A DNA stretch of 64,000 nucleotides from NCBI RefSeq assembly GCF_004358425.1, contig NZ_CP037948.1, positions 682,001 through 746,000 on the forward strand, written 5' to 3'. Positions within the stretch are counted from its first letter, which is position 1. The number at the start of each line of letters is the position of its first letter. Both the position numbers and the translations under genes were made by a program. Source of the DNA: Qipengyuania sediminis. Lineage in GTDB: Bacteria > Pseudomonadota > Alphaproteobacteria > Sphingomonadales > Sphingomonadaceae. This document shows, in pieces, positions 33,455 to 46,281 of the stretch. Below the pieces are notes generated by a model that ran no database searches, was not told the DNA's origin, and saw only the letters and a list, made by a program, of their open reading frames with translations.

Positions 33455-33778
33455 TCAGGTCCCGGCTTCGAGGCGTTCCTCGCGCTCCACTTCCTGTTCG
33501 ATCTTCTTTGCCACCGGCTCGAGCCTTTCCATGACCTTGCGATTCTTGGAACTCAGCAGATATTGCCAGACGCCATAGGCATTGATGAGCAGCAACACCG
33601 CGTTCATCGCCGCGATGGGTGTCGCCCCGCTGGTGAGGCCGGAGACGATCCAGGTGATCGAGACCGCGCAGAACAGCACGAAGCCGAAGCCCGTCGCGCG
33701 GCGGCCCCGGTCGGCGGCGATCAGGCCGGCTGCGAGCATCGTGCCCACCGCGGCTATCCATTCGAGGGTTCCGTCCAT
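33455..33778 (-). CDS. Small two-to-three-segment membrane protein
   Basis: 107 residues, ATG at 33778. Hydrophobic segments are around LEWIAAVGTMLAAGLIAADR, GFGFVLFCAVSITWIVSGL and NAVLLLINAYGVWQYLL, followed by a charged cytoplasmic tail (KKIEQEVEREERLEAGT). The layout resembles small PnuC/SemiSWEET-like half transporters, but the similarity is too weak to assign. Its stop abuts the CshA-like gene stop in the palindrome TGATCA (33452-33457). Confidence 0.78.
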   Translation of the reverse strand: MDGTLEWIAAVGTMLAAGLIAADRGRRATGFGFVLFCAVSITWIVSGLTSGATPIAAMNAVLLLINAYGVWQYLLSSKNRKVMERLEPVAKKIEQEVEREERLEAGT

Positions 33779-33827
33779 AGAGCCAAGGGACGCTCAAACG
33801 CGCTTGGCGTTCCGCGCCGATCCTAGA

Positions 33828-34262
33828 TCAAGCGAAACGGGCCCGCAGATCGTGGAGAATCAATGCCGCCCTCGCCGCCTCGCCCCCCTTGTCCTTCTGC
33901 GCGGGATCGGCGCGAACCAGCGCCTGCGCCTCGTTCTCGACCGTGAGAATGCCGTTGCCGATGGGCAGCCCGTCCATCGTCAAGGCCATGATGCCGCGCG
34001 CGCTTTCGCCTGCAACGATCTCGAAATGATAGGTCTCGCCGCGAATCACTACTCCAATGGCCACGAAGCCCGCATAGCGCTCGGTTTCCGCCGCCAGCGC
34101 GATCGCTCCGGGAAGCTCCAGCGCGCCAGGTACCGTGAGAACCTCGACCTCGTGCCCCGCCGCCTCCAGCGCGGCGCGCGCGCCGGCAACCAGCATGTCG
34201 TTGAGATAATCGTAGAAGCGTGCTTCCACGATGAGGAATGTCGCCACCTTCAGCTCCTTCAC
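33828..34262 (-). CDS. ribH: 6,7-dimethyl-8-ribityllumazine synthase
   Basis: A 144-residue lumazine synthase, making the riboflavin precursor from ArP and DHBP. Seen: [35 protein letters not shown] with the substrate-binding loop, [19 protein letters not shown] with the catalytic histidine region, and [12 protein letters not shown]. The start is GTG at 34262, overlapping the EamA stop by four bases. It is the last gene of the coupled group ribB-eamA-ribH; the DHBP substrate is made by the first gene's product. Confidence 0.95.
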   Translation of the reverse strand: MKELKVATFLIVEARFYDYLNDMLVAGARAALEAAGHEVEVLTVPGALELPGAIALAAETERYAGFVAIGVVIRGETYHFEIVAGESARGIMALTMDGLPIGNGILTVENEAQALVRADPAQKDKGGEAARAALILHDLRARFA

Positions 34263-35101
34263 GCTGCCGCCACGATGACCACCGCGCCGCCCGCGATAGC
34301 CGCCGCCGCGATCCAGTGCCATCCGCCCGGCCGTTCGCCCAGCCATATCCGCCCCGCTACGAGCGCAAGCAGAATGCTCGTCTCGCGCAAGGCGTTGACC
34401 ACGCCAGCCGGGGCATAGCGATAGGCGATCAGCGCCGGAACGAAAGCGGCGAGCGAGCCGATCCCTGCCAGCGTCCCCGCGCGGCGTTCCGCCCGCAACA
34501 TTGCGGCGCGTGATCCTGCCGGGCGGCGCAGACAGAACAGCACGGGCATGGCGATAGCATCGAACAGGTAGAACCAGCCGAGGAAGGCGGCGACGGACGG
34601 CGCCATTCGCATCGCATGCGCGTCGATCAGCGAATAGGTGGCTGTCAGCACCCCCGTCGCGATCGCCAGAGCCATCCCCGCGCGGCCCATGCGCCCAAGC
34701 CGCGCAATCGCGAGGATGCCGACGGAGATCAGTGCGATGCCAAAGACTTGCCCGGGCGGAACCGCTTCGCCGAGCAGCAGCAGCCCGCCCCCGGCCGTCA
34801 GCAGCAGGCCCGTCCCGCGCGCGATCGGAAACGCGGCAGCGAAGTCGTTCAGATGGTAGGAGCCGACCAGCAGCGCCTGATATGTCGCATGCGCCGCTGC
34901 GGCGAGCAGCAGCCAGAGCAGGAGCTGCGCATCGGGGAGGGGGCTCACCACAATCAGCGGGAGCGCGAGCGCGAGCCCGGTGAGCCGGACCCAGGCCTGG
35001 ATCGCGAGCTTGTCCCCGCCGGCCTTGACCATCGCATGGGCAAAGGCGGTCGACAGCGCCGAGAGAGCCGCCAGGCCGAGGCCCAGCGCCTCGGTGTTCA
35101 C
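34259..35101 (-). CDS. EamA/DMT transporter in the riboflavin operon
   Basis: A 280-residue protein with about ten membrane helices in two EamA repeats ([19 protein letters not shown] in the first; [20 protein letters not shown] and [20 protein letters not shown] in the second). It begins with GTG inside the ribB stop and ends inside the ribH start, both as GTGA overlaps. Known relative by fold: RibN, the EamA-type riboflavin importer described in rhizobia. The embedding between two riboflavin genes suggests flavin or precursor transport, but that is inference; most EamA proteins have unknown substrates. Confidence 0.88.
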   Translation of the reverse strand: MNTEALGLGLAALSALSTAFAHAMVKAGGDKLAIQAWVRLTGLALALPLIVVSPLPDAQLLLWLLLAAAAHATYQALLVGSYHLNDFAAAFPIARGTGLLLTAGGGLLLLGEAVPPGQVFGIALISVGILAIARLGRMGRAGMALAIATGVLTATYSLIDAHAMRMAPSVAAFLGWFYLFDAIAMPVLFCLRRPAGSRAAMLRAERRAGTLAGIGSLAAFVPALIAYRYAPAGVVNALRETSILLALVAGRIWLGERPGGWHWIAAAAIAGGAVVIVAAA

Positions 35102-36363
35102 GCCGGGATCGCCTCGCGGCCGACCACCTTCAGCCCATAACCTTCCAGCCCCACCACCGTACGATCGCTGTCGGACAAAAGGATCATCTCGCTCACGCCG
35201 CGATCGACCAGGATCTGCGCGCCGATGCCGTAATCGCGCAGCTCCCCCTCGGGGTGGGCGTGGCGACCGATCTCCGCTTGCAGGCGTTCGGGCCGGTCGG
35301 GCATCAGGAGCACGATCAGCCCCGCGCCGCGGCGGCCGATGGCCTCCATCGAGCGCTGAAGCTGCCGCTTTTTCGGCCCCGTCTGCCCCAGCACATCGTC
35401 GAAGATCGAGATCGCATGCATCCGCACCAGCGTCGGCTGCGCAGGATCGACGCGGCCCTTCTGAAGCACGACGTGCGTCGCGCCCGAAACCTTGCTGCGA
35501 TAGGTCATTGCGCGCCAGTCGCCGCCGTAGTCGGAGGCGAGGCTGCTTTCGCTGACCTGCTCGACCAGATGATCGTTTCGCAGCCGATAGGCGATGAGGT
35601 CGCGGATGGTGCCTATCTTGAGGCCATGGCGCCGCGCGAAGCCGATGAGGTCTTCAAGCCTGGCCATGCTGCCGTCCTCGTTCATGATCTCGCAGATCAC
35701 GCCGGAAGGATTGAGCCCGGCAAGCCGCGCGATATCCACCGCAGCCTCGGTATGTCCGGCGCGTACCAGCACCCCGCCCTCGCGCGCGGCGAGGGGGAAA
35801 ACATGGCCGGGCGTGACGATATCGGCGGGTCCGCGCGAGGCATCGATGGCGACCGAGACGGTACGGGCGCGATCGGCGGCGGAGATGCCGGTAGTGACGC
35901 CGTCCCTTGCTTCGATCGACACGGTGAAGGCGGTTTGCATCGCCTCGGTATGATTGCGCGTCATGGGCTCCAGCCCGAGCGCCGCCACCCGCGACGACGT
36001 CAGCGCGAGGCAGATGAGGCCGCGGCCGTGCGTGGCCATGAAATTGATCGCGGACGGGGTCGCCATCTGTGCAGGGATGATGAGATCGCCCTCGTTCTCG
36101 CGATCCTCGTCGTCGACCAGAATATACATGCGGCCGTTGCGCGCCTCGTCGATGATCTCCTCGATCGGCGCGAGGACGGGCCCGCTGCCATGCTGGTCGA
36201 GAAAGCGGGCAAGCTTGGCGAGCGTGTCGGCCGTGGGGTTCCAGCTTTCCTGGTCACAGTCGCGCAGGGTGTTGGCATGGAGCCCGGCGGCGCGGGCAAG
36301 ACCGCTGCGGCTCATGGTGCCGCTGGAGACAAGACTGCGGATGCGGGGGATAAGCGCGTTCAT
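35098..36363 (-). CDS. ribB: 3,4-dihydroxy-2-butanone-4-phosphate synthase with N-terminal HTH and degenerate GTP cyclohydrolase II half
   Basis: A 421-residue three-part protein. Residues about 15-58 look like an XRE-type helix-turn-helix ([18 protein letters not shown]). Residues about 63-265 are RibB, making DHBP from ribulose-5-phosphate, with [21 protein letters not shown] (H187) and [11 protein letters not shown] (H204). Residues about 266-421 follow the GTP cyclohydrolase II fold but lack the Cys zinc ligands: the ECLTGD and CDCG blocks are absent, so this half is probably inactive, and ArP must be made elsewhere. The ATG at 36363 is preceded by AGGTGG; a GTG nine bases earlier is possible. 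No FMN riboswitch fits the 72 bases before it. Confidence 0.93.
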   Translation of the reverse strand: MNALIPRIRSLVSSGTMSRSGLARAAGLHANTLRDCDQESWNPTADTLAKLARFLDQHGSGPVLAPIEEIIDEARNGRMYILVDDEDRENEGDLIIPAQMATPSAINFMATHGRGLICLALTSSRVAALGLEPMTRNHTEAMQTAFTVSIEARDGVTTGISAADRARTVSVAIDASRGPADIVTPGHVFPLAAREGGVLVRAGHTEAAVDIARLAGLNPSGVICEIMNEDGSMARLEDLIGFARRHGLKIGTIRDLIAYRLRNDHLVEQVSESSLASDYGGDWRAMTYRSKVSGATHVVLQKGRVDPAQPTLVRMHAISIFDDVLGQTGPKKRQLQRSMEAIGRRGAGLIVLLMPDRPERLQAEIGRHAHPEGELRDYGIGAQILVDRGVSEMILLSDSDRTVVGLEGYGLKVVGREAIPA

Positions 36364-36435
36364 CGACGCCACCTATCACACCCCAATGTGCGTCACCATA
36401 GGGACCGCACATCGCCATTCACATCATGCGGACTG

Positions 36436-36511
<76 letters not shown>

Positions 36512-36603
36512 ATCACCGCTTCGGACCCCCTCGGGTCCGACTCGAAGGCGCCGCATATAGCGGGGCGATGCGGGAATGGAAGGGGCGGCGCTTCGCCGTC
36601 CTG

Positions 36604-37719
36604 TCAGGCGGCGAGGCCCCCGCGAGGCGCGCGGCGGTTCCAGCGTTCGATCATCATCAGCGTGCCGATGCAGATCATGTTCGTCATCATCGAGCTGCCG
36701 CCGTGGCTCAGGAAGGGGAGCGGGATGCCGACGACGGGGGCAAGGCCCATCACCATCATCAAGTTGATCGCGACGTAGAAGAAGATCGTCGCCGTCATTC
36801 CGGCCGCGAGCAGCTTGGCGAAGCGGTCCTGCGAGCTGCGCGCCACGGACAGGCCCCAAGAAAGGACCATCGCAAAGACGAAGAGAACAAAGAGCCCCCC
36901 CGCGAAGCCCCACTCTTCCGCCATGGTGGCGAACACGAAGTCGGTGTGCGGTTCGGGTAGATAGCTCAAATGGCTCTGGGTGCCTTCGCCGAAACCCTTT
37001 CCGAAACCGCCCCCCGAACCGATGGCGATTTTGGACTGGGTGATGTGATAGCCGTCGCCCAGGGGATCGTTCTCGGGATCGAGGAAGGTGAAGACCCGCT
37101 TCTGCTGATATTCGTGCAAGCCGAAAAAGAAGGCGAGCGGAGCGATTACCGCGGCCGCGCCCGCGGCACCCACGAACCAGGCGAGCGGGAGGCCTGCCAG
37201 GAACATCACTGTCACCCCGCCGAACGCGATCGCGAGCGCGGTGCCGAGGTCGGGCTGCAGCAGGACCAGCGCCACCGGGAAGCCGACAAGCGCGCCGGCG
37301 GGAGCCAAGGCGCGCCAGGTCGGGATCAGTCCATGCGGCAGATCGCTGTAGAAACGCGCCAGCACCAGGATGATCGCCGGCTTCATCAGTTCGGAAGGCT
37401 GCAACTGCATGAAGCCGAGGTCGAGCCAGCGCTGGCTGCCGCCGCCGACGAAGCCCACCGCCTCGACCGCCATCAGCATGAGCAGGATGATCGCATAGCC
37501 CGGATAAGCCATGAAGCGGATGAAATCGCGCCGCATCCGGCTGATCACCACGGCCATCACCAGAAATACGCCGAACCGGATGAGGTGCGACGTCGCATAA
37601 GTGCCCCAATCACCCCCCGCGGCGGAATAAAGAACCAGCGCTCCGAACAGCACGAGCGCGATCAGCGGCAGCAACATCCGCCATGGTTGGCGCGCGATGG
37701 GAGCGGGGATCGCGCTCAT
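36604..37719 (-). CDS. rodA: Rod-shape-determining protein RodA (SEDS glycosyltransferase)
   Basis: A 371-residue SEDS-family protein with about ten membrane segments; RodA polymerises lipid II glycan chains together with PBP2 during elongation. Family marks: GGGSQRWLDLGFMQLQPSE, VLLQPDLGTALAIAFGG with the catalytic aspartate, SKIAIGSGGGFGKGFGEGTQ, LPEPHTDFVFATMAEEWGF and VVGIPLPFLSHGGSSMM. The ATG at 37719 overlaps the mrdA stop (ATGA). It is the last gene of the rod operon. Confidence 0.97.
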   Translation of the reverse strand: MSAIPAPIARQPWRMLLPLIALVLFGALVLYSAAGGDWGTYATSHLIRFGVFLVMAVVISRMRRDFIRFMAYPGYAIILLMLMAVEAVGFVGGGSQRWLDLGFMQLQPSELMKPAIILVLARFYSDLPHGLIPTWRALAPAGALVGFPVALVLLQPDLGTALAIAFGGVTVMFLAGLPLAWFVGAAGAAAVIAPLAFFFGLHEYQQKRVFTFLDPENDPLGDGYHITQSKIAIGSGGGFGKGFGEGTQSHLSYLPEPHTDFVFATMAEEWGFAGGLFVLFVFAMVLSWGLSVARSSQDRFAKLLAAGMTATIFFYVAINLMMVMGLAPVVGIPLPFLSHGGSSMMTNMICIGTLMMIERWNRRAPRGGLAA

Positions 37720-39818
37720 CGCGGCGGGGCCGTGGTCGCGCCGGGCGGGGGCGGAGCGGAGGCGGCACCCGGCGCCGGCTCGGTAGAAACCGCGGTGGGA
37801 TCGGCGCGAGGTTGAACCAGTCGCCCGCCCTGCTGCTGCGCCCGATCGGCTTCCAGCCGCGCCTCCGCATCGACTCGCGCGAAGATATCCTCGTCGCGGG
37901 GCGGGGCGGGCGCCACCACCTCCCCCGAATGCGTCGCGGCATAGGCGGCATATTTGCGAGCCAAGCGCTCCTGCGCGTTCCCGCCCCATTGCTTTTCCAG
38001 CGCCGCGAGCGCCTCCATCCCCTTGGCGGGATCGAACAGGAAGGTCATCACGTCGCGCGCGATCGGGTATGCCGCGCCCGATCCGCCGCCATGCTCGATC
38101 ACCACCGCCCCGGCATAACGCGGCCGGTCGACGGGCGCGAAAAAGACGAACAGGCCGTGATCGCGATATTTCCACGGACCCGACTTGCCGTCGGACACAC
38201 GGAGCGAGACGACCTGCGCGGTGCCGGTCTTGCCGGCCATCTGCACGCCTTCCAGCGGCAGCTTGGCCCGGCCGGCCGTGCCGGGGCCGTTCACCACATC
38301 GCTCATTGCCTTGCGGATATAGGCGATCTGTTCATCGTCGAAGCGCATCGAGGTGAAGCGAGGTACCTGTCGCTCGCGGATCATGCGCGGCAATACGATC
38401 TCTCCGGTCGCGAGCCGCGCTGACATCACCGCAAGCTGCAGTGGGCTGGCGAGATAATAGCCCTGGCCGATCGAGGAATTGACCGTGTCGTAGGCCTGCC
38501 AGGCAGTGCCGAACTTGCGTTGCTTCCAGCGCGAATCCGGCACGGTGCCGAAGAACTGGCTGGCGACGGGAAGGTCGAACTCCTCCCCCATTCCCACCGT
38601 ATGCGCAAATGCCGCCACCCGGTCGAAACCGACCCGCTGCGCGAAGTGATAGAAGTAAGTGTCACAGCTCTGATAGATGGCCTTGGCCATATCGGTGCGC
38701 CCGTGGGTATCGTGGCAGCGGAAGAAGCGGTTGCCGACGCGGAGGCCTCCGGGACAATTGATCGATTCTTCCGGCCTTATGCCCGCCTTGAGGAAGGCCA
38801 TGGCGTGCATCGGCTTTACCGTCGAGCCGGGAGGATACAGCCCCTTCAGCACCTTGTTTCGCAGGGGCACGCGCTCGTCACCTTGCAGCATGGCATATTC
38901 CAGGCTGCCGATCCCGGCTGAGAAGCTGTTGGGATCGAAGCTCGGCATGGAGGCCATGCACAAGATGTCGCCGCTCTCGCAATCGAGCACCACCACAGAG
39001 CCGCTTTCGAGCCCGATGCGGCGGGCGGCATAATCCTGCAGCGGGCCGTCGATGGTGAGCTGGATCGGCTTGCCTTGTACATCCTCCCGGGTGTCGAGCT
39101 CGCGCACGATGCGCCCCGATGCGGTGACCTCGACGCGCCTGGCTCCGGGCACCCCACGCAGGCGCTGCTCGAACTGCTTCTCCAGCCCGTCCTTGCCGAT
39201 CTTGTAGCCCGGCGTGATCAGCAGCGGGTTCTTGTCGCGGGCATATTCCTCCGCATTGGCGGGCCCGACATAGCCGATGAGGTGGCCGACGCTCGGCCCC
39301 GTTGGGTAGAAGCGCGAGAAGCCGCGTTGCGGCAGCACCCCGTGCATATCAGGGAGGCGCACGCTGACGGCGGCGAACTGCTCGTAATCGAGCCCGGTGG
39401 CGATCTCGACCGGCTGATTGCCGACTGCCTTCGCGACCCGCTTCTGGACATCGGCCAGGACATCGGGGCGCAGCGCCAGTATCTCGCCGAGTTTGGCGAC
39501 CGTGGCCGCAGCGTCGGCCATGCGTTCGGGGATCACGTCGACGCGAAAATCAGCGCGGTTGGAAGCGAGCGGGGCGCCGTTGCGATCGAGGATCCATCCG
39601 CGCCGCGGCGGGATCAGCGACAGATTGACGCGGTTGCTTTCGGATTCGAGCTGGTATTTCTCGTTCTGAGCGATCGAGAGATAGGCAAGCCGACCGGTCA
39701 GGAGCAGGCCCAGACCCCCCATCGCCGTGCCGATCGCGAAGCTGCGGCGCGAAAAGGCGGTTTCCAGCGTAGTGGCGCTGACGAAGGGGCGGCGGGTCCG
39801 GCGCGAACGGCGTGGCAT
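37716..39818 (-). CDS. mrdA: Penicillin-binding protein 2 (elongasome transpeptidase)
   Basis: A 700-residue class-B PBP, crosslinking peptidoglycan in the rod complex with RodA. A basic N-terminus and one membrane anchor (about 28-50) are followed by the dimerisation domain with IPPRRGWILDRNG. Catalytic motifs: S332-T-V-K335 in PPGSTVKPMHAM, S384-C-D386 in SCDTYFYHF, and K530-T-G in AGKTGTAQVVS. The last about 80 residues are proline/alanine-rich (GAASAPPPPGATT) and likely disordered. The ATG at 39818 overlaps the mreD stop by one base; the frame is open for 155 more codons upstream but only as antiframe of mreD. Confidence 0.97.
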   Translation of the reverse strand: MPRRSRRTRRPFVSATTLETAFSRRSFAIGTAMGGLGLLLTGRLAYLSIAQNEKYQLESESNRVNLSLIPPRRGWILDRNGAPLASNRADFRVDVIPERMADAAATVAKLGEILALRPDVLADVQKRVAKAVGNQPVEIATGLDYEQFAAVSVRLPDMHGVLPQRGFSRFYPTGPSVGHLIGYVGPANAEEYARDKNPLLITPGYKIGKDGLEKQFEQRLRGVPGARRVEVTASGRIVRELDTREDVQGKPIQLTIDGPLQDYAARRIGLESGSVVVLDCESGDILCMASMPSFDPNSFSAGIGSLEYAMLQGDERVPLRNKVLKGLYPPGSTVKPMHAMAFLKAGIRPEESINCPGGLRVGNRFFRCHDTHGRTDMAKAIYQSCDTYFYHFAQRVGFDRVAAFAHTVGMGEEFDLPVASQFFGTVPDSRWKQRKFGTAWQAYDTVNSSIGQGYYLASPLQLAVMSARLATGEIVLPRMIRERQVPRFTSMRFDDEQIAYIRKAMSDVVNGPGTAGRAKLPLEGVQMAGKTGTAQVVSLRVSDGKSGPWKYRDHGLFVFFAPVDRPRYAGAVVIEHGGGSGAAYPIARDVMTFLFDPAKGMEALAALEKQWGGNAQERLARKYAAYAATHSGEVVAPAPPRDEDIFARVDAEARLEADRAQQQGGRLVQPRADPTAVSTEPAPGAASAPPPPGATTAPPR

Positions 39819-40372
39819 CAGTCCGCCCGCCGCCACCGCCGCAGACGCATCCGGTCGAGTGCCGAGATCGCTCTTGCGGCGGCCGGGAACAGCAGCACCG
39901 CGAGCAGCGCCTGCGGACCCAGAGCGACCAGGCCCGGAGTACCCGGGGTCGCGCCGGAAACGAGGAAGGCTGCCAGGATATAGCCGAGCATGGCCAGCCC
40001 CGCCGCAATCCAGTCCTGGAGAAAGCTGCGCCAGGGAAAGCGGCGATCGAGCAGTTCGAAGGCGATCATGGTGGCGGACCACAGCATCATCCCGCTGCCG
40101 AGTGGCTGGCCGCTGAACAGATCGTCGAACAGGCCGAGCGGCGCCCCCGCCCAGACCGGCAAAAGGCCCGGCCGTACCAGCCGCCAGGCGAGCAGCGCCA
40201 AAAAGCCGAGCGGTGGCGAGAGGGGCAGCGCGGTCGCGATCAGCAGGCTCGGTACCCAGGACGCGAGCATGATCGAAAGCCACGGCAGAGCCAGCGCCAC
40301 GATCGGCGAATGTTCGCGATTGATCCGGCGGCCATAGGCGTCGCTGCGCGCGCGCGGAGCGTAGCGTTCCAT
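39818..40372 (-). CDS. mreD: Rod-shape-determining protein MreD
   Basis: A 184-residue membrane protein with about five segments (IVALALPWLSIMLASWV, LGFLALLAWRLVRPGLLPVW, FQ-less AMLGYILAAFLVSG and others). The block PLGLFDDLFSGQPLGSGMM is typical of MreD. It links MreC and the cytosolic MreB filament in the elongasome. It begins one base after the mreC stop and its last base is shared with the mrdA start. The internal ATG at 40372 is chosen because the upstream open stretch is a shadow of mreC. Confidence 0.92.
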   Translation of the reverse strand: MERYAPRARSDAYGRRINREHSPIVALALPWLSIMLASWVPSLLIATALPLSPPLGFLALLAWRLVRPGLLPVWAGAPLGLFDDLFSGQPLGSGMMLWSATMIAFELLDRRFPWRSFLQDWIAAGLAMLGYILAAFLVSGATPGTPGLVALGPQALLAVLLFPAAARAISALDRMRLRRWRRAD

Positions 40373-40373
40373 G

Positions 40374-41276
40374 CTATCGTGGACCCGCGGGGCCGACCGC
40401 GCGCTCGACCGGGGTTTCGGACACGCGGACCGCCTGCGGCTCGAAGATCGGCATGACCGCCACGTAATCGGTCGCCGCGGGATCGCTGACCACGCGCGCC
40501 AGCCCGCCATCGGGGGTGCGTGCCGATACGATCGCCACCGCCTTGCCGGGCTGGTAATAGCCGCCCGCCCCGCTCGTGACCAGCATATCGCCCACCTGGA
40601 GCGGGTTGATGCCGAGATTGATGAGGCGGATGCGCAGCAAGCTGTCGCCGCGCCCCTCGGCGAAGGCCACGACCTCGTCGCGCGCGCGGCGCACCGGCAG
40701 CACGCTCTCGCTGTCGAGCAGCAGCAGCACGCGCGAGCTGTTCGCGCCGACCTCGAGGATGCGGCCGACAACACCGCGAGGGCTCAGCACCGGCATGCCG
40801 ACCGCCACCCCCTGATTGCGTCCCGCGCCAAGATAGGCGAAGCGGCGGGTGCTGGTAGCGGTGGAGCCGACCAGCCGCGCGATGGCCACCGGACGCACCT
40901 CGCCCGAACGGATCGCGAGCAGTGCCTTCAGCCGTGCGTTTTCCTGCCGCACGGCCTCGGCCTCTTTCAGCCGGATGCGCGCGATCTCGACTTCGCGCTT
41001 CAGCGCGGCGTTCTGCGATCCGGCACGCAGATAGCCGGCGATGGTGGCGATCAGGCCCTTGCTTTCAGTCCGTACGACTGCGGCGCTTTGCGTGGCGGGG
41101 AGGGCCGCGTCCTGCGCCCCGCCGCGCAGGACGGACAGGAACTGCGGCTGCCACAGCGACAGCGCCAGCAGCAAGGCGCCCAGCGCCAACCCGAGCGCGG
41201 CGGCGATATAGCCGGTGAAGAGCGTATATTGCGCCCGTTTCGAGTAGCCCGAGCGGCTGTGAGCCGTGGCCGCCAT
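40374..41276 (-). CDS. mreC: Rod-shape-determining protein MreC
   Basis: A 300-residue periplasmic protein with one N-terminal membrane anchor (around YIAAALGLALGALLLALSLW), a coiled coil (LKREVEIARIRLKEAEAVRQ and on), and the two beta domains of MreC (ARLVGSTATSTRRFAYLGAG, GRILEVGANSSRVLLLLD, GDMLVTSGAGGYYQPGKAVA). MreC activates PBP2 in the elongasome. It begins 22 bases after mreB and ends one base before mreD. Confidence 0.95.
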   Translation of the reverse strand: MAATAHSRSGYSKRAQYTLFTGYIAAALGLALGALLLALSLWQPQFLSVLRGGAQDAALPATQSAAVVRTESKGLIATIAGYLRAGSQNAALKREVEIARIRLKEAEAVRQENARLKALLAIRSGEVRPVAIARLVGSTATSTRRFAYLGAGRNQGVAVGMPVLSPRGVVGRILEVGANSSRVLLLLDSESVLPVRRARDEVVAFAEGRGDSLLRIRLINLGINPLQVGDMLVTSGAGGYYQPGKAVAIVSARTPDGGLARVVSDPAATDYVAVMPIFEPQAVRVSETPVERAVGPAGPR

Positions 41277-41298
41277 GGCAGCGCCTTCTGCTGGTTCG

Positions 41299-44816
<3,518 letters not shown>

Positions 44817-44817
44817 T

Positions 44818-45282
44818 CTAGTCGGCGATCGGCGCGGCGGGGTCACGAACGCGGATGAGCGCGTTGTTGACCATCTCCAGCACCAGCTCGCCCTCTTGAT
44901 TGAAGGTCCGGCAGCGGCTTTTGAACAGGCCCATCTCGGGCCGCGACTGGCTCCGGCGCTTCTCCAGCACCTCGGTTTCGCAGCGAAGCGTGTCGCCGGG
45001 ATAGACGGGTTTCACCCAACGCAAATTGTCTAGACCCGGCGAACCCAGTCCCGCCTGTTGCACGGTGCTCATATTGTCGACCAGCATCCGCATCGTCATG
45101 GCGCAGGTGTTCCAGCCACTCGCCGACAGCCGGCCGAAATAGGTCCTGGCCGCGGCTTCGTCGCTGAGGTGAAAGGGTTGCGGATCGTATTTCGCCGCAA
45201 ACTCCACCACCTCTTCGCGCGTTACCACGTAGCGGCCGAAGCTCTGCTTCGATCCGATCTCGATGTCCTCGTAGTAGATCAC
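44818..45282 (-). CDS. MaoC-type (R)-enoyl-CoA hydratase-like protein
   Basis: 154 residues, ATG at 45282, with a single hot-dog fold. The hydratase-2 motif is present around FAAKYDPQPFHLSDEAA (Asp and His), then FGRLSASGWNTCAMTMRML and WVKPVYPGDTLRCETEVLE. Such proteins hydrate 2-enoyl-CoA or act as thioester-handling dehydratases; the pathway cannot be told from neighbours, which are unrelated. Convergent with the lipoprotein gene, one base between stops. Confidence 0.9.
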   Translation of the reverse strand: MIYYEDIEIGSKQSFGRYVVTREEVVEFAAKYDPQPFHLSDEAAARTYFGRLSASGWNTCAMTMRMLVDNMSTVQQAGLGSPGLDNLRWVKPVYPGDTLRCETEVLEKRRSQSRPEMGLFKSRCRTFNQEGELVLEMVNNALIRVRDPAAPIAD

Positions 45283-45347
45283 CGCCCGCCCCCTGCCTTC
45301 CTCGCCCGCGCCTGGTACCCGGGGGCGAGGCGGCGGGGAAGGGGGGT

Positions 45348-46148
45348 TCAGCGCAAATGAGGCCGCAGATCGCCGCGGCTGATCTGGGGGATCACGCGGT
45401 AGCGAGCGGTGACGAGGCTAAAGGCACCGAACATCAGCAGGCCGATCGCGACGAGGGTGTAGACGAGGCCTCCCTCGCGGAGCGAAAGCAGCGCTTCGCC
45501 AAGCCCCTTCACCGCGCCTTCGCTGTTCAGCCAGGCGGCGCGCACCAGCGACCAGCCGATGATCGCGAAAACAACCGCGCGCGCGGCATGACCTGCGCGC
45601 CCGACCGCTTCAACCGCGCGCGGCGCACGCGCGGCGATGTGCTTCATGAAGTCGCCCGTCAGCGCGTGCTTCGCCTGGAGGATTGCCGCGATCAGCATCC
45701 CCAGCCCGGCGAGCCCGATCAGCAGCGCGCCGAGCTCGAGGTCCATCACCGGCTGCGCCATCGCTTCCTCTCCCCCGCCGCCGGCGCTGGACTTGCTGCC
45801 GCTGGCAAAGCGGTAGGCGGCATAGGCGAGGCCAAGGTGGATCACGCCGCTCGCGATCTGGCCGACGCGCGCCGCCATGCCCTTCGCATCGGAATCGTGA
45901 TTTTCGAGGTTCGAGGCCCCGGCGATGAGCTTGAAGAGGGCATAGGCGAGGAGCCCGAGTGCCACGACCGACAGCAGGGCGTTGCCCATCGGCATATCCT
46001 GAAGGTAATCGAACACGCCTTGTGCGCCCGCGCGTTGCTTGCCGCTGGTGCCAAGCGCCAGCACGCCGAGGAGAAAATAGGTGAGCCCACGCGCCGCATA
46101 GCCAAGCCGGACGAGGGTGCTGAATCGCTGCGCTGTATCGATGGTCAT
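45348..46148 (-). CDS. DUF1206 family membrane protein
   Basis: 266 residues, ATG at 46148 (MTIDTAQRFSTLVRLGYAAR). Six membrane segments in three repeats, each starting with an R-x-G-Y/H-A-AR-like pattern: VRLGYAARGLTYFLLG, ARVGQIASGVIHLGLAY and VGRAGHAARAVVFAIIGW. This triple repeat is the hallmark of DUF1206, of unknown function. A glycine/serine-rich loop (SGSKSSAGGGGEEAM) connects repeats 2 and 3. The open frame before the ATG is not family-like. Confidence 0.9.
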   Translation of the reverse strand: MTIDTAQRFSTLVRLGYAARGLTYFLLGVLALGTSGKQRAGAQGVFDYLQDMPMGNALLSVVALGLLAYALFKLIAGASNLENHDSDAKGMAARVGQIASGVIHLGLAYAAYRFASGSKSSAGGGGEEAMAQPVMDLELGALLIGLAGLGMLIAAILQAKHALTGDFMKHIAARAPRAVEAVGRAGHAARAVVFAIIGWSLVRAAWLNSEGAVKGLGEALLSLREGGLVYTLVAIGLLMFGAFSLVTARYRVIPQISRGDLRPHLR

Positions 46149-46281
46149 GGCGGCATTGTCCTCCCGGGTTTTACCCCCAACGTGCAAGGGGCCTCTTCGG
46201 CTCCCCGCCACGACAGCATCGCGTGTTGTGCGAGCAGCGCGCGGCGGGCTAGGGCAGGGCGGTCAACGAGGGTTTTCGCCG

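Noticed and set aside
36364..36435. FMN riboswitch before ribB
   Set aside because: Only 72 bases separate ribB from the tRNA gene and none of the conserved RFN elements is visible.
36521..36540. Perfect 8-bp hairpin between rodA and tRNA-Lys as a terminator
   Set aside because: No U-run follows on the minus strand; it could be a processing or pausing structure, but a terminator call is not supported.
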